In this document: piece after piece, positions 24,984-33,601 of the stretch
How positions within the stretch are numbered: position 1 is the stretch's first letter
Layout: every line of letters starts with the position of its first letter
Source: an uncultured bacterium
GTDB lineage: Bacteria; Bacteroidota; Bacteroidia; Chitinophagales; Chitinophagaceae
Reading direction: 5' to 3'
DNA length: 64,000 nucleotides
NCBI GenBank assembly: GCA_903826405.1
Contig: CAIKEH010000043.1
Span: forward strand, 38,093 to 102,092
The notes under the pieces: model-generated
Databases searched by the model: none
Told to the model about the DNA's origin: nothing
Seen by the model: only the letters and a program-made list of their open reading frames with translations
Position numbers and translations under genes: made by a program

Positions 24984-26459
24984 TTATTGCTTTGTATCCA
25001 TCTCCATAAAAACCCTCGCAAATTCCTTTTTCATGCAATAGAGGAAGATTCGTTTGTCCACAGGGTCCCTCTCTCGACGGATCAGTACTTCATTCCTACC
25101 GGTAAACTTCATGAATTTGGAGTTGATCTGAGTTATGGTTTGGCTCCGATGCACCTTCTGGACATCATTCTTCCTGTTCGACAAACCCAATAACTGATTC
25201 ATCAGGGCGGCTTCCATATGCTCACCTTCTAGGGTTAACCTTGCCAGTTCCAGCATCAGGCTCTTCTCGGTTCCCGTGAGTGATCCATGAAAAATGGAGA
25301 ACCCATTCATTAGGCCTACACTTTGGGAAGACATATCCTGATCAAGAACAAATGGAGACGACGAAAACATCATGGCTTTCCTACCACGTCGACCTACCCA
25401 GGTGAAGAGTGGGATCATGATCAGCATGGAACCGATCACCCAAGGTACGGGTCCCCCCGGAAAAGGCTCAGTTGTTCGAGTCCTATTTTCAGATACCGGA
25501 ATGAACATTCGCCTCTTCCATTTCCAGTTCATTCCGGTATTCTGGAAGCGGGTTGCCTTCACCCAGGCATTTTCATGATCCCCGCAAAAAAAATAAAGGC
25601 TGTCCCCCAGCTTGATGGAATGGGGAAAGCCCTCTGCAGTATCACAGGTAGCAATAACCTTCGCCAATTCATCGGAATAAATCAAATTTGCTCCGGAAAT
25701 GGTATTCGTCACAGGATCCAAAATGACCAGTTCGCTATCCTTTAATATACCCAGGATGTGACCATCTGTCCACGCATATCCCAACTGGGAATTCCTCGTG
25801 TATTCATGTTCATCCATCTCCATTTCTCCCATGAATTTCCAATCCGAATCTTTAAAATCATACCGCTGGACACGGTTTTTCATGGGTAACGTTGACGGTC
25901 GGACTATTTCTTTTGAATAGCTTTCGATTACATAGAATCGGTCCTCTGATCTATCGTAGTAGGTCAAAAGGATATTACCGAGAATGGAATCAGATCCCTG
26001 ATACATAGTCCATTTCCCGTTAATTGAACTGTAAAATGCAAAAAAGCATCTTCCGTGGTTGAAGGTATCGCATCCAAAAGCGAAGAGTGTATCCCTTCGG
26101 AGGAAGGGAATCATTCGGTATTGGTCACCCAGGTCCTGAGTCGTATCGATCCTGATCACTCTATCCAGAGGGTCAAAGGGATCAGGAATGAATACCCGTC
26201 CGCCACGCTCAAGTACCAGAAAATTATTTTTACCCTCTTTGGCCAATATGAGATGCTGGCCTTTAGGAACTTGATCATGAAAGCGATAGGATAATGGAAG
26301 AGGATCGACGGTTGAGGATAGGGTATCCGAAACCAGCAACCTCAACAAAAAGGACTCAGGCTGGGAGAGATGGGTATTATCCTGAGCAACGATGCCTTCA
26401 TTGCCGAAAATGAGAAAAAATAAAATGGGGAATAAATTGTATTTATAAGAACCTATCAT
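24984..26459 (-). CDS. Single-span membrane protein with exported domain and wHTH-like cytoplasmic tail
   Basis: 491 aa from ATG 26459, which opens a signal/anchor (NLFPILFFLIFGNEGIVA). Residues about 25-335 are exported, beta-rich and kelch/WD-like with repeated W/Y-F-G units. One helix follows (VIGSMLIMIPLFTWVG, 341-356), then a 130-aa basic cytoplasmic tail (LELARLTLEG, LLGLSNRKNDVQKVHRSQ, KFMKFTGRNEVLIRRERDP) that looks like a winged helix. I have seen similar tails in Bacteroidota but cannot name the family. Inference: a membrane one-component regulator sensing something outside the cytoplasm. A C14 tract lies 22 bp upstream. The frame upstream of it is open to a possible start at 26609. 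Confidence 0.6.
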   Translation of the reverse strand: MIGSYKYNLFPILFFLIFGNEGIVAQDNTHLSQPESFLLRLLVSDTLSSTVDPLPLSYRFHDQVPKGQHLILAKEGKNNFLVLERGGRVFIPDPFDPLDRVIRIDTTQDLGDQYRMIPFLRRDTLFAFGCDTFNHGRCFFAFYSSINGKWTMYQGSDSILGNILLTYYDRSEDRFYVIESYSKEIVRPSTLPMKNRVQRYDFKDSDWKFMGEMEMDEHEYTRNSQLGYAWTDGHILGILKDSELVILDPVTNTISGANLIYSDELAKVIATCDTAEGFPHSIKLGDSLYFFCGDHENAWVKATRFQNTGMNWKWKRRMFIPVSENRTRTTEPFPGGPVPWVIGSMLIMIPLFTWVGRRGRKAMMFSSSPFVLDQDMSSQSVGLMNGFSIFHGSLTGTEKSLMLELARLTLEGEHMEAALMNQLLGLSNRKNDVQKVHRSQTITQINSKFMKFTGRNEVLIRRERDPVDKRIFLYCMKKEFARVFMEMDTKQ

Positions 26460-26480
26460 TTTGATTTTCAAATCAATGGA

Positions 26481-26494
26481 GGGGGGGGGGGGGG
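26481..26494 (-). repeat. Poly-G/poly-C tract, 14 bp, upstream of membrane sensor gene
   Basis: 14 consecutive G on the plus strand, i.e. C14 on the coding strand, 22 bases before the preferred ATG at 26459. Such tracts slip during replication and commonly control phase variation. It could alter promoter spacing, leader structure, or the frame linking an upstream ATG at 26609 to the gene. Confidence 0.85.
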
Positions 26495-26782
26495 CACCAT
26501 AATTCTTCAATTCGTATCGATTTAGCAGTTGGAAAGAGTTCTTTGTGGAGCAATTAAAATGAAAGTTCCCGCCACGGCTGTTCAAAAGTTTATGAATCAA
26601 AATTGGCATAATCCATTTGATCCGGAATCTTTAGGATATACCATTTTAGGGGTAATGCGCGGAGAAAGACAAAAATCGAAATGATGATTGCTTGATGGCT
26701 CACCGAGAGTGACCAACGAATATTTGAATCAAGATCATTCTACATGACAAATTCATGACAAAACTTTGATGAACCTGAAAAC

Positions 26783-27421
26783 TTAATAAAGGATGAATCT
26801 CTTCTTCTCATTAAGGATTTCCCTTAGTCTTGCCTTCAGGCGATCACAATCATGCCGTTTTTCCTTCTTTTGGGTGAAGTAATTAGCCAGGTTCCATATC
26901 TCAAACCAATGGCGTGTCACCATTCCCAAGGCATGGACCATCAGTTCTTTTGAGGTTAGGTCACCCTTTTTTGATCTATTATCAATCATCTCCCGCAAAC
27001 CTTGTTCCGTCACCACAAAATCATTCAACTGGTCGGTCGGAGGGTCTATGGTACATTGGAGAAGCACAGTTTGATATCCGGAGATCTCGAGAACGGCCTT
27101 TTCCAATTGAACCCGATGATCAAGTTCAGGCTCATGGGAGTAGCCTCCATTTTTAGCCCATTTCTCAGGATCAAGTTGTATGTTCTCTGATATATCCTTT
27201 TGTCCGTCCAGTTCGAGCTCTCCATTCACCTGATGGAATTGGGAGTGACAGGCAGCAACAAATTGACCAGCTATGCCATACGCATATAGAACCTTAAAAC
27301 TTTGTTCTTTCTCCTTTGCCGGGTGGAAACCATTCCCTTCTGATTTTTCCATTGGTGCGGCCACTTCAGCGAAGTCAGGTAAGGTGGGCTCTTCGGATGT
27401 TCGTGCAATGGTAGTCTTCAT
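26783..27421 (-). CDS. Hypothetical soluble protein
   Basis: 212 aa, no signal peptide, no transmembrane helix, moderately acidic N-terminus (residues 1-90) and a more basic helical C-terminal half (LEKAVLEISG, LREMIDNRSKKG, REILNEKKRFILY). The second half looks all-helical. I do not recognise a family. It lies leftward and is separated from the sensor-like gene downstream by 323 bp that contain the C14 tract. The next gene, a small Gly-rich protein, is on the other strand. Confidence 0.5.
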   Translation of the reverse strand: MKTTIARTSEEPTLPDFAEVAAPMEKSEGNGFHPAKEKEQSFKVLYAYGIAGQFVAACHSQFHQVNGELELDGQKDISENIQLDPEKWAKNGGYSHEPELDHRVQLEKAVLEISGYQTVLLQCTIDPPTDQLNDFVVTEQGLREMIDNRSKKGDLTSKELMVHALGMVTRHWFEIWNLANYFTQKKEKRHDCDRLKARLREILNEKKRFILY

Positions 27422-27829
27422 GGAAGTTTAGTCTTTGATCAACATCAAACTTCATGATCTTAAGTTGAAATGATCTCGATTCAGTAATTATATTGGTAAT
27501 TAAAAGTTGGAAATGTTCGAATACACACAAAACTTGGTCTGATTCGCTATTGATATCCGCAGTCCGATATATGGGAATGGATCAAGGATGAAAACATTCA
27601 TGCTTATCCATCATCCCTACCTTTCTACTGTTAATGGTCAGCAAGACGATATAGGCAAGAGATCCATGAACTTCAAAAAAATACCTTTTACCTCTTTTGG
27701 GATCCCCATGGCAGGAAATCCATTATTATAACCCGTAAAACACCGATTCTATGGAAAAAATGGAAAAGCATCCTTCTTCGACTTGAACTGGCTGCAGGAG
27801 CGGCCGGCGGTAACCTTGCCGGCAAACTT
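27422..27829. other. Intergenic with possible N-terminus of the Gly-rich gene
   Basis: 408 bp. The first 300 bp show no gene. The last 80 bp read in three frames with coding-like pieces: ATGGAAAAAATGGAAAAG at 27751 opens a frame that stops at 27786; the Gly-rich gene's own frame is open upstream of its first ATG, reading LELAAGAAGGNLAGK without a start codon. Confidence 0.4.
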
Positions 27830-28048
27830 ATGCCCAAATCCACCTTAGGAACAATCGGAAACTGTATTGCCGGAGTCGTAGGCGGCGGCTTGGGCGGACA
27901 AGTCCTGAGCATGCTGGGCATGGGTGGTGGTGCAGATGCAGCCACCAGCATTGGAATCATCATCGGCAACCTCCTTAGTGGTGGTGGTGGCGGTGGCATC
28001 CTCATGGCCGTCATCGCGCTGATCAAGGGAATCTTGTCTAAGAAATAG
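27830..28048 (+). CDS. Small glycine-rich membrane-associated protein (possibly 5' frameshifted)
   Basis: 72 aa from the first in-frame ATG. GTIGNCIAGVVGGGLGGQVLSMLGMGGG and SIGIIIGNLLSGGGGGGILMAV are hydrophobic Gly-rich segments reminiscent of a small membrane-associated protein family widespread in bacteria, which usually has ten to thirty more residues at the N-terminus. The frame continues upstream into AAGAAGGNLAGKL with no start codon, and an ATG at 27751 lies in another frame, so one indel around 27780 would rejoin them. I therefore consider a sequencing or real frameshift likely. It converges with the GH43-like gene (12 bp apart). Confidence 0.45.
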   Translation: MPKSTLGTIGNCIAGVVGGGLGGQVLSMLGMGGGADAATSIGIIIGNLLSGGGGGGILMAVIALIKGILSKK

Positions 28049-28059
28049 CTTATCGGCAA

Positions 28060-29109
28060 TTATAATTTCACTTCCCCCCTCCCCTTCCAGTATTTGTCCC
28101 TGTCACAAATCACTTTACCGTTCACAAATTCCAATTCAGCCACCTGAAGGGAAGAATATCTGCACCGATAGCTATCTTCATCAGCCACTTCCTTTTCCCC
28201 ATTTTCCAGATAGATCCGACCCGGATGGGTGAAATAGAACAAGATGGCTTTCCCATTCACGATCTGTACATCACAATGGCGCCCCTGATCATTGTCATCC
28301 GGCCTCATACCGGGCTTGTCCATTATGGTATTGTTCCATATCCAGTGAGTCGCATCATCCGATCTAAAAACATCCATCCCGGTATAGGATTCATAAGTAG
28401 GATCCGTGATCATCCAGTACGCATTTGCCCACCTGAAAACGATGGGCCCTTCGTGATGCCGGTTACGGACCTCTGGACTGTCCAAATGTGTCCAATGCTC
28501 CAGGTCTTTGCTAACGGATGCATAAGTAAAAGAACCACGGGATTCGTCTTTGTACCACATCTTCCATGTGCCGTCTTTCAATGGGAATGCCGATGCATCT
28601 ATGCAACCGGTCAACCCTATTGGTCCTGCCGGCTTCCAGGTCTTTAGATCGACGCTGGTGAAATGCATGAGCATACGGGTTCCTCCCCAATCATAATACA
28701 CACCTTTTATATAGGTCACCAACATATGATATCGCCCATCTTTCGGATCCCGGAATACTTGCGGTGCCCAAAAAGTATTGATGCCTGTGTCAGGTTGTGG
28801 AAGAATAGCTGTTCCCCTGTATTCCCAACTTTTACCTCCATCTTTGGATGCAGCGAGACCGATTGCCGTTCCGTAACAAAATTCAACACCTTTCAACTCA
28901 AGACGTGCCCTCCGCTGTGTATAGAAGATGAGCCACTCCTTCTTTTTCCCATCATAAATAGCCGTTGGATCAGCCGCCCCATCATAAACAGGATCACGGA
29001 ACAAGGGTGCAGGTGCATCAGACACATGAAAAGGAATTTGCTGGGCAAAAACCTGCAATACCCCAAACAGCAGGATCCCCGTCAAAAAAAGGTAAAGTGA
29101 CCTCGACAT
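28060..29109 (-). CDS. Secreted GH43-like five-bladed propeller glycosidase
   Basis: 349 aa from ATG 29109, which gives a clean signal peptide (LYLFLTGILLFGVLQVFAQ); the upstream M at 29154 is less likely. Segments expected of GH43-type propellers: RDPVYDGAADPTAIYDGKKK, WAPQVFRDPKDGRYHML, CIDASAFPLKDGTWKMWYKD (general-acid/Asp region) and HHEGPIVFRWANAYWMI. The N-terminal DP motif and the repeated W-x-Y/W blade ends are visible. The exact subfamily is not decidable. It is likely periplasmic and acts on arabinan, xylan or related side chains. Confidence 0.75.
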   Translation of the reverse strand: MSRSLYLFLTGILLFGVLQVFAQQIPFHVSDAPAPLFRDPVYDGAADPTAIYDGKKKEWLIFYTQRRARLELKGVEFCYGTAIGLAASKDGGKSWEYRGTAILPQPDTGINTFWAPQVFRDPKDGRYHMLVTYIKGVYYDWGGTRMLMHFTSVDLKTWKPAGPIGLTGCIDASAFPLKDGTWKMWYKDESRGSFTYASVSKDLEHWTHLDSPEVRNRHHEGPIVFRWANAYWMITDPTYESYTGMDVFRSDDATHWIWNNTIMDKPGMRPDDNDQGRHCDVQIVNGKAILFYFTHPGRIYLENGEKEVADEDSYRCRYSSLQVAELEFVNGKVICDRDKYWKGRGEVKL

Positions 29110-29151
29110 TTGATCAAATTTGATTGCGTTCAAATCAAAGCTCAGACAGCA

Positions 29152-29159
29152 CAAAATTA
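29152..29159 (-). promoter_or_regulatory. TAATTTTG, exact Bacteroidota -7 box for the GH43-like gene
   Basis: Reads TAATTTTG on the minus strand, matching TAnnTTTG fully, 43 bases upstream of ATG 29109. I do not see a good -33 TTTG at about 19 bases further upstream. Confidence 0.4.
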
Positions 29160-29250
29160 TTCATACTCAACTTCTGAAAATAAATCTCGAAAAAATGTCT
29201 TGGAAAAAAAGGCATCTTCACGGTCGTCGAAAAAGTGCCTTCATGACCGT

Positions 29251-30321
29251 TCATGGGAAAATCAATAAGAAAAGTGAAACGAAAAAAATCACCAGCAGCA
29301 CAAGCCCTTGAATGATATTGGTTCTGCCAGTTGCCAATGACTGGATGATCACGGTGATACTGAGAAAGAAAAGCAATGTGGACATCGAACCGATACCCAG
29401 AATCAGGGGCATATGAAAGACTGCTGCCACCAGGGCGATGATAGGCATGGTCAGCCCAATGCTGGCGAGTGCCGAACCCAATGCGAGATTCAGACTTTTC
29501 TGCAACTGGTTCTTTCGGGATGCCTTGTATGCGGAGAGCCCTTCCGGCAAAAGCGTGATGAAAGCGAGTATCACACCAACCAATGATCGAGGAGCATTGA
29601 CTCGATCCAGGAATTCCTCCAACTCATGCGACTGGCTCTCTGCTAGCGCAACAATAGCCCCCAGGCAAGCCAGGAGCAGTAAGAAACTCATCTGCGTCTG
29701 CCTGTTGGAGGGTTTTTCCGGATGGTGCTCCCTTTTCTCATGCTCCTCCACGAAATGAGCACGATGACGGAAATTCTGGACGACCATGAAGCTCAGGTAA
29801 AGAAATAGTACCACGATCGCGATGAATATCTGTTGGGGAGGAGAATAAACAGGACCCGGTACACTCGTGGTGAAATCAGGGAGGATGAACATCAACACGG
29901 ACATGGGTATCAGGACGGTCAATGTAATGGAAGCTCCCTGCAGGATGAAGGTCTGCTCCTTGAACTTGATACCTCCGACCAAAATACTCAGACCGATCAT
30001 GCCGTTCAGGATGATCATGACGGCGGCATACACCGTATCACGAGCAAGACCAGCCGCATGCGGCCCACCCGGGATCATGAGTGAAATGATGATCGAAACC
30101 TCTATCGCAGTTACACAAAGAGCAAGCAGGAGGGTTCCAAAAGGCTCGCCTACCCTATCTGCGATCACTTCAGCATGATGAACGGATTCCAGCACGCAGT
30201 AGATCAGTACCAACAGCAAAATTATATGGAAAAAAAAGCCGTGGAAAAAGTGGTGGCCGGCAAAAAAGGCCCACCCGAGCAGGGGGGCTAAATAGGTCTG
30301 GTAAGACTTGATTTTATTCAT
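29251..30321 (-). CDS. chaA: Calcium/proton antiporter, ChaA type (CaCA superfamily)
   Basis: 356 aa from ATG 30321 (an upstream M at 30339 is possible). Two inverted alpha repeats: VTAIEVSIIISLM (alpha-1) and FITLLPEGLSAYKAS (alpha-2), with the essential glutamates. About ten or eleven TM helices; N-terminal GWAFFAGHHFFHGFF and the His-rich EEHEKREHHPEK loop are features of the bacterial ChaA branch. It exports Ca2+, and in E. coli also Na+/K+, in exchange for protons. Gene length is normal. Confidence 0.9.
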   Translation of the reverse strand: MNKIKSYQTYLAPLLGWAFFAGHHFFHGFFFHIILLLVLIYCVLESVHHAEVIADRVGEPFGTLLLALCVTAIEVSIIISLMIPGGPHAAGLARDTVYAAVMIILNGMIGLSILVGGIKFKEQTFILQGASITLTVLIPMSVLMFILPDFTTSVPGPVYSPPQQIFIAIVVLFLYLSFMVVQNFRHRAHFVEEHEKREHHPEKPSNRQTQMSFLLLLACLGAIVALAESQSHELEEFLDRVNAPRSLVGVILAFITLLPEGLSAYKASRKNQLQKSLNLALGSALASIGLTMPIIALVAAVFHMPLILGIGSMSTLLFFLSITVIIQSLATGRTNIIQGLVLLVIFFVSLFLLIFP

Positions 30322-30445
30322 GATCCATGTCCCCGACATCCATATAAAAATAAAGGAGCCGGGCGACCAAATATATAGATAAAGGTCATAGCATCCTAAA
30401 TGAGCAAACGGGGAAAACGTTTTATTCCTTCACCGGACAATGGGA

Positions 30446-30453
30446 TAGATTTG
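30446..30453 (+). promoter_or_regulatory. TAGATTTG, exact Bacteroidota -7 box
   Basis: Matches TAnnTTTG fully, 28 bases upstream of the chorismate mutase ATG at 30481, a plausible promoter position. A T-rich stretch near 30419-30424 could be the -33 region, with longer spacing than usual. Confidence 0.5.
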
Positions 30454-30480
30454 CAGACTGGCCAATAAAACTCAGCACAC

Positions 30481-30858
30481 ATGGGCAAACGATCTCTACT
30501 TTTCCTGACCACATCCTACCTCTTCATATCCCTGCTCTCTACTGTCCATGCCTCAGCCCAATCCAGGGATGTGGACAGCCTGACATTATTCAGAAACCGA
30601 ATAGACAGCTTGGATGAAAAAGTGATCGAATTGTTGGGGCGGAGGATGGGGATCGTTGATCAGGTGGGCAAGTACAAGGCTAGGTTGGGAATTCCCTCGT
30701 TGCAACAGTCGAGGTTCGATGCCATTCTCCAAAAGAATATTATATTCGGAAAATCGTTGGGGTTGACGGAAACTTTCGTGACTGAACTCATGCAGGCCAT
30801 TCACAAGGAAAGCTTAGGCAGGCAACAAATGTTCAAAGCCCCGACCATTAACCACTGA
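30481..30858 (+). CDS. Exported chorismate mutase (AroQ type)
   Basis: 125 aa: signal peptide (MGKRSLLFLTTSYLFISLLSTVHASAQ, cleavage about residue 27), then one AroQ helical domain of about 95 aa: LTLFRNRIDSLDEKVIELLGRRMG (R-x2-ID-x-LD core), QVGKYKARLGIP with the conserved K, and RFDAILQKN, ending with IHKESLGRQQ. Chorismate mutase catalyses chorismate to prephenate and is usually cytoplasmic; this copy is exported like AroQ-gamma forms of some Gram-negatives, or the signal marks a recruited non-catalytic domain. All four helices and key Arg/Lys/Glu residues appear present. Confidence 0.8.
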   Translation: MGKRSLLFLTTSYLFISLLSTVHASAQSRDVDSLTLFRNRIDSLDEKVIELLGRRMGIVDQVGKYKARLGIPSLQQSRFDAILQKNIIFGKSLGLTETFVTELMQAIHKESLGRQQMFKAPTINH

Positions 30859-30956
30859 GAACAGGTACTGACTGGACACGTCTTGCAGAACGCATTTCTG
30901 CTGGTACACGATAAAGAATTGGGAATCAATCCGTATAAAAAATTTAAATACCGATC

Positions 30957-32120
30957 ATGCAAAAGAAGATCCTCCTGCTCGGCAGTGGAGAATTAGGCAA
31001 GGAACTCGTCATCGCCCTGAAAAGATTGGGGCAAACCGTAATTGCAGTGGACAACTATCCGGGGGCTCCCGCTATGCAGGTGGCAGATGGATATGAGATA
31101 ATCGACATGCTGAACGGAAGTGAGTTGGATCGGATCGTTTCCCTCTACAAACCTGACCTGGTTGTTCCCGAAGTTGAAGCCATACGTACGGAAAGATTCT
31201 ATGACTACGAAAAACGTGGCATTCATGTAGTTCCCAGCGCGCGCGCAGCCAACTTCACCATGAACAGGAAACTCATCCGGGACATGGCCAGTCGTGAACT
31301 CGGTCTTCGCACTGCCCGCTACGAATATGCCACGGAATATGACATGTTCGAAAAAGCTGTCTTATCCATAGGTCTGCCTTGTGTCGTCAAACCGCTGATG
31401 TCCTCATCCGGAAAGGGTCAGAGCGTTCTTCATAAAGAAGAGGATTTGCATAAGGTATGGGAATATGCCATCAACAATTCCCGTGGTGACCTCAAAGAGG
31501 TGATTGTGGAAGAGTTCATTCACTTCCACATGGAGATCACTCTGCTTACCGTTACACAGATGAACGGTCCAACGCTGTTCTGTCCTCCCATAGGCCACCG
31601 CCAGGAAAGAGGAGATTACCAGGAAAGCTGGCAGCCAGCGGCCATGAGTCAGCAAGACCTTCAGGAAGCGTACGCGATGGCAGACAAAGTCACTGCAGCC
31701 CTCACGGGAGCAGGTATTTGGGGGGTGGAATTTTTCCTGTCCGATAAGGGCGTCTATTTTTCCGAGTTGAGCCCACGCCCACACGATACTGGGATGGTCA
31801 CCCTGGCGGGCACTCAAAATTTATCTGAATTCGAACTCCATGCCCGTGCGATATTGGGTATTCCCATTCCAGAAATCCGACTGGAAAAAGCTGGAGCGAG
31901 TTCTGTGATTCTCGCCAACAAACATGCGGAACGCTTCATCATTTCAGGTGTGGAGCGGGCATTGGCGGACAATCATACGGACATCCGCATTTTCGGCAAA
32001 CCCACAATACGTCCTTTCAGGAGAATGGGTGTGGCACTCAGTTTCAACCATCCGGAAAGTTCAACTTTGGAATTGAGGAAAGCAGCTAAAAAGGCTGCGG
32101 ACGCGATCATCATTGATTAG
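30957..32120 (+). CDS. purT: Formate-dependent phosphoribosylglycinamide formyltransferase (PurT)
   Basis: 387 aa, the normal length for PurT. An N-terminal Rossmann-like dinucleotide-type fold ([21 protein letters not shown]) is followed by the ATP-grasp domain: [20 protein letters not shown] (ATP loop), [14 protein letters not shown], and [19 protein letters not shown] with substrate contacts, then [14 protein letters not shown] (metal and phosphate contacts). It formylates GAR using formate and ATP in purine synthesis. It is a separate transcription unit 99 bp after the chorismate mutase gene. Confidence 0.96.
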   Translation: MQKKILLLGSGELGKELVIALKRLGQTVIAVDNYPGAPAMQVADGYEIIDMLNGSELDRIVSLYKPDLVVPEVEAIRTERFYDYEKRGIHVVPSARAANFTMNRKLIRDMASRELGLRTARYEYATEYDMFEKAVLSIGLPCVVKPLMSSSGKGQSVLHKEEDLHKVWEYAINNSRGDLKEVIVEEFIHFHMEITLLTVTQMNGPTLFCPPIGHRQERGDYQESWQPAAMSQQDLQEAYAMADKVTAALTGAGIWGVEFFLSDKGVYFSELSPRPHDTGMVTLAGTQNLSEFELHARAILGIPIPEIRLEKAGASSVILANKHAERFIISGVERALADNHTDIRIFGKPTIRPFRRMGVALSFNHPESSTLELRKAAKKAADAIIID

Positions 32121-32134
32121 TGACTCAAAGGGGT

Positions 32135-33367
32135 TCACTTGAGGAAAGAATCGAACCATGGCTTGGCATGGATCAAGGAATAAATGTAGGTTGCGCGGTG
32201 ATCCGCAATGGGACCTGCGCTTTCAGCACGTGTGGTATTGCTTCCAAAGAGTGTATGAAAGCCCTCTGCAAGTTTGGCGATATATACTGGGACCACCTCA
32301 TCCTTCTCGCCATAAAAATTGATCAGCGGAGTCCTGCAACGCCAACGGTAAGCTTGTGATTTTTCCAGATCAAGCCAATACACACCATTGCCGAAATTCC
32401 CGCCGGAAAGGAATTCAGGATTTAGAAATTCCTGCACCTTGTCCTTCGTCAGTTTTCGGAATGTGGGCCAATCTATCTTGAATTCATAGAAATCTTTGGC
32501 TGCCTGATAATATTCTGGCCGGATAGCGGATCGGGACAGGCCCGGAATCTGGTGGTAAAATTCCACCGCGAAAATATAGTTAGAAACACAGGCGGGCAAA
32601 TACACCGCATCACCGGGCTGATAATTATTCATCCACCTGTTCATGGTGGCGAAAGCATCCACAGGAGCGCTGGCAGTGGCGGCGGCGGTCACCTTTATCC
32701 TCAGGTATTCCAGCTTGCGCAGGAAGGTCATGTTCGTCCATCCTCCTTGCGACCAACCATGTACAAAAAAAGGTCCCTGCTTCACCTTCATGGTTTTCAG
32801 AATATCCTGTGCAGCATAAAGCATGTCCACACAAGCTTGCTCAGAACTCTGACGCACCAAATAGGAATTGGGGAGATCAGATATCCCCAGACCGAAATAA
32901 TCAGCACCTATGACGATATATCCCTGAGAAGCGAATTGGGCGATCATCAACTTGGTCTCCATGGATTCATCCGTGAAAGAGGGCACCTCGTTATGCGAGA
33001 AAACGGTTCCATGCTGGTAGGAGATCATGGGCATGGAATCCTTTCCTGTTTCCGGTATGGCAACAAGTCCGGATGCCACCACCGGCCAGTTACCATATTC
33101 CGGAGCAGATGACCTGTACTTCACTCGGTAGAGTTTAACCGCATATTTCGGTTTGACGAATTGCCCTTTGAAACTGGAAGCAGGCATGGTGGAACTAGCC
33201 ATGAATTCCTCCAACTCCGTGGTCAGGATGCGGTTCAGCTTGCTGAGGTCGAATGTGCCCATGTATTGATATTGGACATGAGGCGATGCATCATTGAACG
33301 CTTCCTGAGCAATAATCCCCGAGAGCACCCAATTACTGAAAATGATGTAGAGTAAAAACTTTTTCAT
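32135..33367 (-). CDS. Exported alpha/beta hydrolase
   Basis: 410 aa from ATG 33367 (signal KFLLYIIFSNWVLSGIIAQ); an upstream M exists at 33412. The nucleophile elbow is GWSQGG (S-x-G near residue 205), FVHGWSQGGWTNMTF; the oxyanion region SYQHGT and the C-terminal FYGEKDEVVPV (Asp) and DHRATYIYSL (His) complete the triad. It resembles secretory lipase/esterase proteins of about 400 aa in Bacteroidota. Substrate unknown. It converges with purT. Confidence 0.8.
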   Translation of the reverse strand: MKKFLLYIIFSNWVLSGIIAQEAFNDASPHVQYQYMGTFDLSKLNRILTTELEEFMASSTMPASSFKGQFVKPKYAVKLYRVKYRSSAPEYGNWPVVASGLVAIPETGKDSMPMISYQHGTVFSHNEVPSFTDESMETKLMIAQFASQGYIVIGADYFGLGISDLPNSYLVRQSSEQACVDMLYAAQDILKTMKVKQGPFFVHGWSQGGWTNMTFLRKLEYLRIKVTAAATASAPVDAFATMNRWMNNYQPGDAVYLPACVSNYIFAVEFYHQIPGLSRSAIRPEYYQAAKDFYEFKIDWPTFRKLTKDKVQEFLNPEFLSGGNFGNGVYWLDLEKSQAYRWRCRTPLINFYGEKDEVVPVYIAKLAEGFHTLFGSNTTRAESAGPIADHRATYIYSLIHAKPWFDSFLK

Positions 33368-33601
33368 GACATTAAAGTATATATGGAAGGAACACCACAG
33401 TCCAATATACAAATACAGTATAACTCCAAAAAATATTCTGTGAATCCCAACAGAATTCCAACCATTGTACTTCTGCAGTTAGCATCTGCCGACCCTATCC
33501 TTTGGGTATCCAGGTAATGATTTGGCCCATCTTGTATTCAACGGAAGGATGAGTTTGGCCAAAAGCGGGAAAACCGTAGTTTCGGACCACAACCACATTT
33601 C

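Noticed and set aside
29120-29311. 63-codon basic frame on the plus strand
   Set aside because: Highly basic (Lys/Arg/His) sequence from an AT-rich intergenic stretch antisense to the end of chaA; no homologous pattern.
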